DNA of 9,368 nucleotides from Bacteroidota bacterium (GCA_004356305.1 SMXJ01000149.1:1-9368); one strand, 5' to 3'. Positions 1 through 7,234 are shown, counted from the stretch's first letter. Numbers and translations: made by a program. Notes: a model not told the origin generated them from the sequence alone.

Positions 1-2
1 AG

Positions 3-23
3 AAAATGTCTGCTAGACATTTT
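3..23. terminator. Perfect 9-bp hairpin downstream of lysS, probable bidirectional terminator
   Basis: The arms AAAATGTCT (3-11) and AGACATTTT (15-23) are exact reverse complements around the loop GCT. A T-run ends the hairpin on both strands: five Ts on plus and four on minus. It lies about 34 bases past the lysS stop codon, so it could end lysS transcription as well as an unseen plus-strand gene to the left. The stem is AT-rich with only three G-C pairs, so terminator strength is uncertain. Terminator function is inferred from shape and position only. Confidence 0.5.
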
Positions 24-56
24 TAACGAACGAGCCAGCTGGCGCATGGGCGTCTA

Positions 57-1754
57 TTAAACTACCTCAACAAATAAACCATCATCGGTATTATTTACTT
101 TAGCAATGCCATGCTTCGTCAAGCTTTTAATAGTCTTATCCCATTTCTTGTTGGATAGTCCCGATTGGGTTTTGAGCTCGCTGAGCAATATCCTCTCGAC
201 TTTCTGTACGATTGCAAATACGCTCTTCTCATCCTCATTCAATTGAACGTCTGCGACGACTCGCCGCTCGGGTCTCATTTGGGGGAAGAACAGTACTTCC
301 TGTATCGATTCATTGTTGGTCATGAACATTGTCAAGCGGTCAATTCCAATTCCGATTCCTGAAGTAGGCGGCATTCCGTATTCCAACGCCCGCAGGAAAT
401 CCTGGTCGATGAACATGGCTTCGTCATCTCCTTTTTCAGATAACTTCAACTGGTCTTCAAAACGTTCCCGTTGGTCGATAGGATCATTCAGCTCGGTATA
501 GGCGTTGGCCAGCTCTTTTCCACAGACCATCAATTCAAATCGTTCTGTAAGCCCTTCTTTGGTACGGTGCTTTTTCACCAACGGACTCATCTCCACCGGA
601 TAATCAATAATAAACGTAGGTTGAATATAATGGTGCTCGCATTTCTCGCCAAAAATCTCATCGATCATTTTACCCGCTCCATAGCTTTCATCTACTTCAA
701 TGTCCAAATCCATACAGACTTCCCGTATTTCTTCCTCGCTTTTTCGATACAGATCGTAACCCGTATGTTCTTTGATGGCGTCTAAAATACCAACACGAGG
801 GTAAGGCGCTTTATAATCGATCATGTTGTCACCAAATGGAGCAGTGGTTGTTCCATGAAGCTCCATAGCTACTTTCTCAAGTAAGCTTTCGGTGGTGTCC
901 ATCATCCAATTATAATCTTTGTATGCCGCATACATTTCCATGATGGTGAATTCCGGATTGTGTGTCCGGTCCATGCCTTCGTTTCGGAAGTCTTTGGAAA
1001 ATTCATACACCCCGTTAAAGCCGCCAACGATCAATCTTTTCAGGTATAACTCGTTCGCAATTCGCAAATACAAGGGAATATTCAGAGCATTGTGATGTGT
1101 GAGGAATGGCCGGGCTGCAGCGCCTCCGGGAATTGGCTGCAGAATTGGGGTTTCCACTTCCAGAAAACCCATCTCATTGTAGAAATTACGAATGGTATTG
1201 GTGATCTTCGTACGCTTTATAAAAGTGTCTTTTACCTTTGGATTGACCACGAGATCTACGTAGCGCTGTCTGTAACGTAGCTCGGGATCGTTGAATTCGT
1301 CGTGTACATTTCCCTCAGCGTCTGTCTTAGGCAATGGAAGGGGCCGAAGGGTTTTCGACAGCAAAACAAATTTTGTTACCATCACGGTTTTTTCGCCGAC
1401 TTTGGTGATGAACAATGTGCCTTCGATACCTAAGAAATCTCCAAGGTCGATGAGCTTTTTGAACACCTCGTTGTACATGGATTTATCTTCTCCGGGACAC
1501 AGTTCATCCCGGTTAAAATAAACCTGTATTCGTCCTTCACTGTCCTGTAAATCACCAAAAGCCGCTTTTCCCTGCACTTTCTTGCGCATCAATCGTCCGG
1601 CGATGACCACCTTTTCATTTTCGATGAAATCTTTTTTAATAGACGCCGAAGTATGGTCCACAGGATACAATTCAGGAGGATACGGGTCGATACCTAAATC
1701 ACGTAGTCGGGTGAGTTTCTCTCTTCGTACGAGCTCCTGTTCAGAAAGTTGCAT
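57..1754 (-). CDS. lysS: Lysine--tRNA ligase (class II lysyl-tRNA synthetase)
   Basis: This cytoplasmic enzyme activates lysine with ATP and charges tRNA-Lys. The product is 565 residues. An N-terminal OB-fold anticodon-binding region spans about residues 48-135 (VVIAGRLMRKKVQGKAAFGDLQ at its start). The class II catalytic core follows, with motif 2 at 256-269 (FRNEGMDRTHNPEF) and motif 3 at 466-476 (GIGIGIDRLTM). The core ends at FFPQMRPER near 497, and about 65 extra residues follow. That tail is absent from the 505-residue E. coli enzyme and, as I recall, usual in Bacteroidota. The start at 1754 (MQLSEQELVRREK) is preferred over an in-frame ATG at 1829. The extra 25 residues are a hydrophobic, unrelated-looking stretch, and a good promoter (-7 box 1778-1785) lies inside it, so the mRNA would begin downstream of 1829. 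The gene stands alone and is divergent from the yqaE operon. Identity is very secure. Confidence 0.97.
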   Translation of the reverse strand: MQLSEQELVRREKLTRLRDLGIDPYPPELYPVDHTSASIKKDFIENEKVVIAGRLMRKKVQGKAAFGDLQDSEGRIQVYFNRDELCPGEDKSMYNEVFKKLIDLGDFLGIEGTLFITKVGEKTVMVTKFVLLSKTLRPLPLPKTDAEGNVHDEFNDPELRYRQRYVDLVVNPKVKDTFIKRTKITNTIRNFYNEMGFLEVETPILQPIPGGAAARPFLTHHNALNIPLYLRIANELYLKRLIVGGFNGVYEFSKDFRNEGMDRTHNPEFTIMEMYAAYKDYNWMMDTTESLLEKVAMELHGTTTAPFGDNMIDYKAPYPRVGILDAIKEHTGYDLYRKSEEEIREVCMDLDIEVDESYGAGKMIDEIFGEKCEHHYIQPTFIIDYPVEMSPLVKKHRTKEGLTERFELMVCGKELANAYTELNDPIDQRERFEDQLKLSEKGDDEAMFIDQDFLRALEYGMPPTSGIGIGIDRLTMFMTNNESIQEVLFFPQMRPERRVVADVQLNEDEKSVFAIVQKVERILLSELKTQSGLSNKKWDKTIKSLTKHGIAKVNNTDDGLFVEVV

Positions 1755-1777
1755 AGAATGATTGTGAAAATAAGGTG

Positions 1778-1808
1778 CAAAGATAGCGACAATCAACTTG
1801 TAAATCAA
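1778..1808 (-). promoter_or_regulatory. lysS promoter, Bacteroidota -33/-7 type
   Basis: Read on the minus strand, TTG (plus positions 1806-1808) is followed after exactly 20 bases by TATCTTTG (1785 down to 1778). This fits the known Bacteroidota sigma-ABfr pattern of TTG, 19-21 bases, then TAnnTTTG. Transcription should start near 1773, giving a leader of roughly 20 bases before the ATG at 1754. The site also decides the lysS start codon. Confidence 0.75.
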
Positions 1809-1857
1809 TAGCTGTAACAAAAGGAACATCCTCAGACCAATTAGTCAATATTAATCG

Positions 1858-1865
1858 TAATTTTG
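1858..1865 (+). promoter_or_regulatory. -7 promoter element of the yqaE-lipoprotein-lipB operon
   Basis: TAATTTTG matches the Bacteroidota -7 consensus TAnnTTTG exactly. It ends only 5 bases before the ATG at 1871, so the transcript would start at or within a base or two of the start codon. I see no good -33 TTG at the usual 19-21 base spacing. The -33 half is therefore missing or degenerate. Confidence 0.5.
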
Positions 1866-1870
1866 CACAT

Positions 1871-2029
1871 ATGAATTTTTGGAGAGTACTGCTTTCTATT
1901 TTATTTCCCCCCCTTGCCGTGATAGATAAAGGTTGTGGTTCTGTATTGATTGTTTTAATTTTAACTATTTGCGGCTGGATCCCGGGAGTGATTGCCGCAC
2001 TTATTATATTAAATAACCCAAACCGATAA
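1871..2029 (+). CDS. YqaE/Pmp3 family small membrane protein
   Basis: This is a 52-residue membrane peptide of the Pmp3/YqaE (UPF0057) family. It runs from ATG at 1871 (MNFWRVLLSILFPPLAVI) to TAA at 2027-2029. Two hydrophobic helices are visible: about residues 5-18, with the family signature LFPPLAV, and about 25-47, with the GWIPGVIAAL signature. A short loop DKGCG lies between them, which matches the family pattern of a Cys-Gly loop. Family members are plasma-membrane peptides linked to salt, cold and membrane-potential stress in yeast and plants; the bacterial role is poorly defined. It is the first gene of a tight operon, with 3 bases to the next start. It was found by direct reading because it is very short. 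Family assignment is secure; function is not. Confidence 0.9.
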   Translation: MNFWRVLLSILFPPLAVIDKGCGSVLIVLILTICGWIPGVIAALIILNNPNR

Positions 2030-2032
2030 TTT

Positions 2033-2770
2033 ATGTTTAAAAGATTGATGTTCGTTTTCGTGATAGCTCTCACAACTGTGAGTTGTCAATTTACCGAAAC
2101 CATGGTCTTAAATGAGGATGGAAGCGGGAGGATATCCATCAGTATGGATATGAAAGAAATGATGGCCTTTGGTGATATGATGGACGATTCGACTAAAGTA
2201 AAAGTGGATACCATTATTAGTATGAAGGATTTCCTGGCCGAAAAGCGGGACAGCATTTCCGCCTTGTCCAAGGCCGAACAAGAACGCCTGAAGAAGATAG
2301 AGAAATTCAGTTTTCACACCTTCATGGACCCGGAAACCAATGAAATGTACTTCGATGTGTTCATCGATTTTAAAAATATAGAAGAAGCTGATGAATTGAT
2401 GAATGCATTTGAAGGTAGTGGCGACTTTATGCAGGGAATGGGAAGTGATACCACAGTAGAGAACGACCCGAGTTCCGGAGGAATGGTGGCGGTAAAATTT
2501 AAATTTAAAAACGGAAAGTTTACACGGGATGCCTACATAAAGGACAAGGCAAAACACCAAGTACAAATGGATAGCCTTAAAAATGGGGAGAGTTTTATGG
2601 GTGGTATGATCTATAAGCTTAAATATACGTTTCCGAGAAAAATCGTGAAATCTTCGGTTGATGATGCCAGATATTCAATGGATGGAAGAACCATCGAAAT
2701 TCAACGTACGTTTTTGGAATATCTCAGAGATCCCGATGTCCTCGATCTCGAAATAGAATTGGAGAATTAG
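2033..2770 (+). CDS. Predicted methionine-rich lipoprotein, function unknown
   Basis: The product has 245 residues and a lipoprotein signal peptide: a Lys/Arg start (MFKR), a hydrophobic stretch (residues 5-14) and a lipobox TVSC with acylated Cys18. The mature part opens with a beta-rich segment ETMVLNEDGSGRISISMDM (22-40). A helical, charged segment follows at about 64-92, and the C-terminal part from about 195 (TFPRKIVKSSVDDARYSMDG, TIEIQRTF) looks beta-rich. The opening 'xxDGSGxxxhxMxM' and the closing layout recall LppM/DUF3153-like lipoproteins, but this is an inference from general pattern. About 20 of 245 residues are methionine, clustered at 38-50 and 123-151. It sits 3 bases after the YqaE-like gene and 3 bases before lipB, so it is almost certainly co-transcribed. 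It is probably an envelope protein anchored by lipid, most likely facing the periplasm. I do not recognise a named family with confidence. Confidence 0.85.
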   Translation: MFKRLMFVFVIALTTVSCQFTETMVLNEDGSGRISISMDMKEMMAFGDMMDDSTKVKVDTIISMKDFLAEKRDSISALSKAEQERLKKIEKFSFHTFMDPETNEMYFDVFIDFKNIEEADELMNAFEGSGDFMQGMGSDTTVENDPSSGGMVAVKFKFKNGKFTRDAYIKDKAKHQVQMDSLKNGESFMGGMIYKLKYTFPRKIVKSSVDDARYSMDGRTIEIQRTFLEYLRDPDVLDLEIELEN

Positions 2771-2773
2771 AAA

Positions 2774-3487
2774 GTGAACAAACAAATAGAAATACGGGAC
2801 TTAGGCCGTTTGGACTACAAAGAGGCCTGGGATTATCAGGAAAGGATCTTCAAGGGTATTTTGGATATAAAGATCAAAAACCGTAGAGAAAAGCTCACTG
2901 TTGAAACCCCGAATTACTTTCTCTTTGTAGAACATCCTCACGTCTATACATTAGGGAAAAGCGGTGATGGGGAAAACCTCTTGATCAAGGAAGAAAAGCT
3001 AGCCGAAATTGGAGCGACTTTTTATAAGATAAACCGCGGAGGGGATATTACCTACCACGGCCCCGGACAGATTGTGGGCTATCCAATTATCGATCTTGAA
3101 AATTTCTTTACCGACATACATAAATACCTTCGGTTTTTGGAAGAAATGGTGATCTTGACACTCGCCGAATACGATTTGAAAGCCGAGCGCTCCCAAGGGG
3201 AAACAGGGGTATGGTTGGATGTGGGCACTCCTTTTGCCCGTAAAATTTGCGCCTTGGGCGTACGTGCCAGCCGCTGGGTGACCATGCATGGGTTCGCGTT
3301 TAATATCAACACCAACCTGGGTTATTTTGACCATATGAATCCCTGTGGGATCAAAGGCAAAGCCGTTACTTCTTTAAACGTTGAGCTGGGTAAGAAAGAA
3401 GTATCTGTTTCCGGAGTAAAAGAAAAGTTACTAAAACATTTTGCCACGCTATTTGAGGCAGAGTTTATAGAAAAAGTATCTAGCTAA
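2774..3487 (+). CDS. lipB: Octanoyl-[acyl-carrier-protein]:protein N-octanoyltransferase LipB
   Basis: LipB moves the octanoyl group from acyl carrier protein to the lipoyl domains of 2-oxoacid dehydrogenases and the glycine cleavage H protein. This is the first step of de novo lipoate attachment, in the cytoplasm. The 237-residue product carries the family signature RGGDITYHGPGQ at 88-99. It also has the catalytic lysine in RKICALG (Lys157) and the acyl-thioester cysteine in MNPCGIKGKAVTSL (Cys191). It is slightly longer than the 213-residue E. coli enzyme, mainly at both ends. The start is GTG at 2774; no ATG is available near the N-terminus, and the GTG lies 3 bases after the stop of the preceding lipoprotein gene. 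It is the last gene of the three-gene operon, and the partner lipA is not in this window. The gene ends 33 bases before the end of a convergent gene. Confidence 0.96.
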   Translation: MNKQIEIRDLGRLDYKEAWDYQERIFKGILDIKIKNRREKLTVETPNYFLFVEHPHVYTLGKSGDGENLLIKEEKLAEIGATFYKINRGGDITYHGPGQIVGYPIIDLENFFTDIHKYLRFLEEMVILTLAEYDLKAERSQGETGVWLDVGTPFARKICALGVRASRWVTMHGFAFNINTNLGYFDHMNPCGIKGKAVTSLNVELGKKEVSVSGVKEKLLKHFATLFEAEFIEKVSS

Positions 3488-3520
3488 GATAAAGTGGATA
3501 AACTTGGTGCATTCGCATAG

Positions 3521-5938
3521 TTACCTGAAGGAAAATACCGTTATTTCATTGTCACTTGCCTGTGTAATGAGTAGAATTTTGTTTGCAACCGATGCGATCT
3601 CTGCCAGGGAACTGCCATAAACAGGGAAGCCGGACTGAAGTTTTCCATTTTTACTGTAGACATATACTTTACTTTCCTGTATTTCCGTCACCGTGATATA
3701 CGTTGTGCGATTTGCAATAAAAATATGCGGTTTGGTGTAAATACCAAATGGAAGTTCGACCAATTTCCCATTGATACGTAATAAATTGTCATCCAGTGTT
3801 ACTTTGGTAGCTCCACGGGTCGTGAACCAATAGTTATCGGATACATTGAGCGCTTTTGAATTAACCTTCCCCGATTGTGAGATGGATTCCTTGCTGTTCT
3901 CTTTGGTGATGACCACAAAGTTCAAGCCTTCCTTTGCGATGGGTATTTTTGAAAAGTTAAACTTTTTATTCACAATTATGCGATCTTTTCCTACACGGTT
4001 CAGAATGTTTAGCTTACCATTTGCTTCTGCGATCAGTATATAATCTTTGTTTCCCAGCCGGATGTGTTGTGGTGCCAGAACTATGGCAGAGCCTGCTTTT
4101 TTAAAAGTGAATCCCGTAACGATCTTTCCTTTACTGTCATACATCATCACTTCTTTGCCCTGTGTAATTACAAATCGGTAGTCGCGTTTCCTGTCGTAGT
4201 CAAATATTGAAATCGGCTGAGTGATATCGTCTTTGAATTTCTTCGGAAAAGGAGCCACGGTATTTCCATTTCGGTCCAGAATATAGAAAGTATTTCGCGT
4301 AACAAAAGCCAATTGCTTTTTGCCATTTCTAAGTATATCGACCTCTTGAACCTTACCCAGAATAGGCCCGTCCAATCTTTTTTTCCAAAGCGTCTTGCCA
4401 TTGGCGGAAATAAGATACAGCTCATTGTTTACATCCTGCACTACTATATCCTTGCCTTTGGTGCGATGGTTACTGAAAAATTGAGGGTCGCCTAAAATTG
4501 TGTTATCGAATTGCTTGTTGAACACTTGAGAGATCACCCCGGTACTCTGCTGAATTGGAGAGGCTTCTTTGCATACCAAATTGGCGTGAGCAAAATCCCG
4601 GTCGTAGCTCAGCTGCAATACGGCTAGAGGAAACTTTTTTACGCGGCTTTTTTCGGAGGTTAAAAAAGGTGCGATCCAACCGCTCACATTCCCCTGCAGA
4701 TCGTACACAACAAAGGACGATGCCTGGCTGAGTTGCAAAGCTGTGTTTTCAAAATAGGAAGTTTTTGCAAGAGTTGCACTATTTTTATATGCGGCAATAA
4801 GTCCTTGTGCAATGGCTTCGGATTCAGTAAAAATAAAAAAATCCTCCAACTGAAAAGCATAAGCTGGACTGATATTTTCAATAAATGGATAAAAGGGCTT
4901 AAAAATCAGAGCTTCATCGGTAAAATTGAACAAGTCTATTTCCCTGAAACTTCCTTTTTCAGAAATAAATCTCCCGAATTCATCACCCGTTATCTCGGGA
5001 TCGATACTCTTAAGCACTACAGCGTTTCCTTCTTTTAAAGTTATACTGGCAACTTCATTTATCGACCCGAACAATGGATCCAATTGTGCCGTATTTCTAT
5101 GGTACAACTGGAGGTTTTGTTCCAATAGTTGGGCATCGTCGTAGGTAATGGCCCGTGCCTGAAGCGCATCGGTCGGTATCACTTTCGCGATCGTATTCCG
5201 CTTAGGATGTAATCCCTTAAATACAGAGATCAACTGGGGCATACTATCTCGATCGAAGATCACACCACTGGCGGTCACCCCATCGGGAAAGACTTCCATT
5301 ACAAGGGCGGCTTGTGAACCAAAATTTATAGTCAAAGAATCATTTATTTGCAAGTGGTTGGGCTGAAAAATAGTCACCAATTCGTTTTTTGTTTTAAGTG
5401 AAAACACTTTTTTGAATTCAGGATCGCTTTCCGTTTTATGGTCGATGATCTCTTTCAAAAGTATTTCTGAAGAGGAAGCGACAAAAACACTATCGATGGT
5501 AGAATTAAAGATACTAAAATCCTGCACGGTGGATCGTTGAATTTGATAACCCTTGTAATCACTCTTCTCTGAAGTCGAATTCGGTATAGAATCAACTACA
5601 AAAACCAAAGGATGTGCTTTGGTGATAAATGTAAAATGTTGAATGCTGTCATTTGTTTTTTGAAAACATATTACACTTTCACCCTTAGGTTTTAAATGCG
5701 AGACAAAGGTTTTTCTGTCTTTCAGAAAATTATAAAAGACAGGCCGTTCCAATTGTTCAAAGAGGTAACTGCCGGCCAGATCACTTTTAGCCGATTCAAG
5801 ATCAGCGATTTTTAAAATGTTTTCGGTGTTTTGTGGAATGTAATCGAACAGGTTTCCGGTTCTTTTGGTTTGCTTTTCACAACTCCAAAGGCAGAAAACA
5901 ATGAGAAAAAGTAAAATAAGTCGATTCCTGTGGAACAT
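3521..5938 (-). CDS. Large two-part lipoprotein: DUF3352-like N-terminal half plus beta-propeller-like repeats
   Basis: The product has 805 residues. The start is the ATG at 5938 (MFHRNRLILLFLIVF...), followed by lipobox LWSC with Cys20; a TTG five codons upstream is less likely because the -7 promoter box overlaps it. Residues about 28-460 begin with FDYIPQNTENILKIAD and resemble DUF3352-type proteins of Bacteroidota; this is an inference. Residues about 490-805 contain recurring strand-turn units of the form hYhhDxNGKxhxxF: 506-518 (ELYLISANGKTLW), 550-563 (TFYILDRNGNTVAP), 596-610 (EVMMYDSKGKIVTGF), 642-651 and 757-772 (KVYVYSKNGKLQSGFP). These resemble PQQ/WD-like beta-propeller blades. 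It is probably anchored to the envelope and may act as a scaffold or protein-binding factor. No catalytic motif is visible. It is convergent with lipB and monocistronic in appearance. Confidence 0.85.
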   Translation of the reverse strand: MFHRNRLILLFLIVFCLWSCEKQTKRTGNLFDYIPQNTENILKIADLESAKSDLAGSYLFEQLERPVFYNFLKDRKTFVSHLKPKGESVICFQKTNDSIQHFTFITKAHPLVFVVDSIPNSTSEKSDYKGYQIQRSTVQDFSIFNSTIDSVFVASSSEILLKEIIDHKTESDPEFKKVFSLKTKNELVTIFQPNHLQINDSLTINFGSQAALVMEVFPDGVTASGVIFDRDSMPQLISVFKGLHPKRNTIAKVIPTDALQARAITYDDAQLLEQNLQLYHRNTAQLDPLFGSINEVASITLKEGNAVVLKSIDPEITGDEFGRFISEKGSFREIDLFNFTDEALIFKPFYPFIENISPAYAFQLEDFFIFTESEAIAQGLIAAYKNSATLAKTSYFENTALQLSQASSFVVYDLQGNVSGWIAPFLTSEKSRVKKFPLAVLQLSYDRDFAHANLVCKEASPIQQSTGVISQVFNKQFDNTILGDPQFFSNHRTKGKDIVVQDVNNELYLISANGKTLWKKRLDGPILGKVQEVDILRNGKKQLAFVTRNTFYILDRNGNTVAPFPKKFKDDITQPISIFDYDRKRDYRFVITQGKEVMMYDSKGKIVTGFTFKKAGSAIVLAPQHIRLGNKDYILIAEANGKLNILNRVGKDRIIVNKKFNFSKIPIAKEGLNFVVITKENSKESISQSGKVNSKALNVSDNYWFTTRGATKVTLDDNLLRINGKLVELPFGIYTKPHIFIANRTTYITVTEIQESKVYVYSKNGKLQSGFPVYGSSLAEIASVANKILLITQASDNEITVFSFR

Positions 5939-5941
5939 ACA

Positions 5942-5949
5942 CAAAAATA
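5942..5949 (-). promoter_or_regulatory. -7 promoter element of the 805-residue lipoprotein gene
   Basis: On the minus strand the sequence is TATTTTTG, an exact match to TAnnTTTG. Only 3 bases separate it from the ATG at 5938, so a transcript started at the usual distance would be leaderless. No TTG lies at the usual -33 spacing; the nearest one leaves only 15 bases. Confidence 0.45.
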
Positions 5950-6026
5950 GCAAGGATTTGAAGGCAATCGATATAAGAATGGAAATGTTTATATACTTGT
6001 TTTTAACAATCAGGATATATTCCCTA

Positions 6027-6044
6027 TCCCGATAATTATCGGGA
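6027..6044. repeat. 18-bp perfect palindrome between barrel genes and large lipoprotein gene
   Basis: TCCCGATAATTATCGGGA is its own reverse complement over all 18 bases. It lies in the 183-base gap between the end of the Omp85-type gene and the start of the large lipoprotein gene. There is no adjacent T-run on either strand, so a classic intrinsic terminator is not clear. From memory, similar CCCGATA-n-TATCGGG palindromes recur in flavobacterial genomes, so a dispersed repeat is plausible. The rest of the gap (5950-6121) shows no gene. Confidence 0.6.
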
Positions 6045-6121
6045 CTATAGGAGATTGGATTGAAATTTAATTCAATAGATCCCTGTTACGAACGCATACT
6101 TTATAGCAACTTGGCACCTCT

Positions 6122-7234
6122 CTAAAAGGCTTCATTCACACCAAAATAAAAACCACTACTGCCATCAAGGCCGAATCCAATATCTGCTCGAATCCAGGTG
6201 TCTTGATTTTCTAGAAGTTTAAAGCGGATACCACCTCCAACACTTGGCTTGATATTATCAAAATTAAAGTAATCATTCGGTAAATTCGCTACCTCTCCGA
6301 ACAATCCAAAGCCGTTCAATGCCCAGCGCGCACGAAATCTGTATCGATATTCAGCTTGTATAACATACATATGCTTATCGATAAATCTTCCTTGAAAATA
6401 TCCTCTTGCCCGAGTACTTCCACCAAATGATGCCAACCCTTGAAACGGAGGATTCCCATAATTACTTTCGTAGTATACCTGAAAAGCAATAATACTTTTT
6501 TCACCCAATCGTTGATAGGTGCGTAGGTCGCCGATGAATTTATTGTAAACTTGTGTAGATCCAAATATTTCACTCGTAAATTGAGCGCTCATTTTAAGGA
6601 AACTCCCTGAAATAGGAGAGCCAACATTATCTCTTGAATCTAAATTAAATACCACTCCTAAACCACTTATTATGGCATAGTTACTCCCGAGAATATCACC
6701 AGCAGCTAATAGACCATCTTCTTCTACTTCGGTTACATCGTGATTTTCAAAAATATATTCGAAACCGAAATTGAGATGAGGTGGCAACCTTTTTAAAAAG
6801 CTCATTCTTAATATATGGGAAGTCATATTATAGGACTCTTCATCACTATCATCAGTGTCTATTCCGACACCCCAAAACGAATTGGGAAAGATTTTATATT
6901 TATAGCTCATATCTAAATAATAATCTCCTTCGCCAAAATATATTTGTGGCAGTATATCAAAAATTGATTGCTTGTTTGATGTAAAAATTGCATCAAAAAA
7001 TATATTGGAAATCCGATCATTGTATTTGTTCTTTGAATTCAGCAAAAATAATTGCCCTCCCACTCCAAAACCAAAGTTTGTTTCGGGCGTGTAAAAAATA
7101 ATTGGAACTCCAATTAATTGATAATTCTTGATCTTTGCAATTGTGTCTGTTTTAAAAACATCTTTTGGGTTCTGCGCCCAAGAATTTGAGATCAAAAAAA
7201 TCAGAAAGAATATATATAGGAGTCCGCGTTTCAT
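6122..7234 (-). CDS. Omp85-superfamily outer-membrane beta-barrel protein without POTRA domains
   Basis: The product has 370 residues. The start is the ATG at 7234 (MKRGLLYIFFLIFL); a TTG one codon earlier is unlikely. A signal peptide is predicted with cleavage after ...SNSWA (residue 20). The mature chain goes almost straight into barrel strands, with no room for a POTRA domain. Omp85 traits are visible: DSRDNVGSPISGSFLKMSAQF around 199-219, the loop-6 type motif GGSTRARGYFQGRF at 271-284 (ARGY in the position of the conserved RG-F/Y), SVGGGIRF at 331-338, and a C-terminal strand ending in phenylalanine (GVNEAF), the usual BAM recognition end. This fits the bacterial surface antigen domain and the group of short Omp85 proteins lacking an N-terminal module. 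Transported substrate is unknown. Its start overlaps the stop of the upstream barrel gene by one base, as TGATG, so translation is probably coupled. Confidence 0.85.
   Translation of the reverse strand: MKRGLLYIFFLIFLISNSWAQNPKDVFKTDTIAKIKNYQLIGVPIIFYTPETNFGFGVGGQLFLLNSKNKYNDRISNIFFDAIFTSNKQSIFDILPQIYFGEGDYYLDMSYKYKIFPNSFWGVGIDTDDSDEESYNMTSHILRMSFLKRLPPHLNFGFEYIFENHDVTEVEEDGLLAAGDILGSNYAIISGLGVVFNLDSRDNVGSPISGSFLKMSAQFTSEIFGSTQVYNKFIGDLRTYQRLGEKSIIAFQVYYESNYGNPPFQGLASFGGSTRARGYFQGRFIDKHMYVIQAEYRYRFRARWALNGFGLFGEVANLPNDYFNFDNIKPSVGGGIRFKLLENQDTWIRADIGFGLDGSSGFYFGVNEAF

Noticed and set aside
1755..1829. N-terminal extension of LysS from an ATG at 1829
   Set aside because: The extension is hydrophobic and unlike known LysS N-termini, and a clear promoter (-7 box 1778-1785, -33 TTG at 1806-1808) lies within it, so the mRNA should start after this ATG.
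1741..2073. Minus-strand 110-codon frame across the lysS/yqaE intergenic region
   Set aside because: It overlaps the lysS start, both promoters and the clear Pmp3/YqaE gene on the other strand, and its product has no recognisable features.
2108..2566. Minus-strand 152-codon frame opposite the 245-residue lipoprotein gene
   Set aside because: It is a shadow of the plus-strand gene, which has a proper lipoprotein signal and operon spacing; the antisense product shows no domain.
3488..3520. Possible terminator between the convergent lipB and large lipoprotein genes
   Set aside because: The 33-base gap shows no inverted repeat with a T-run on either strand.
6061..6085. Second hairpin ATTGAA...TTCAAT after the palindrome
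   Set aside because: Only a 6-bp A/T-rich stem with no tail of Ts; not distinguishable from chance in this composition.
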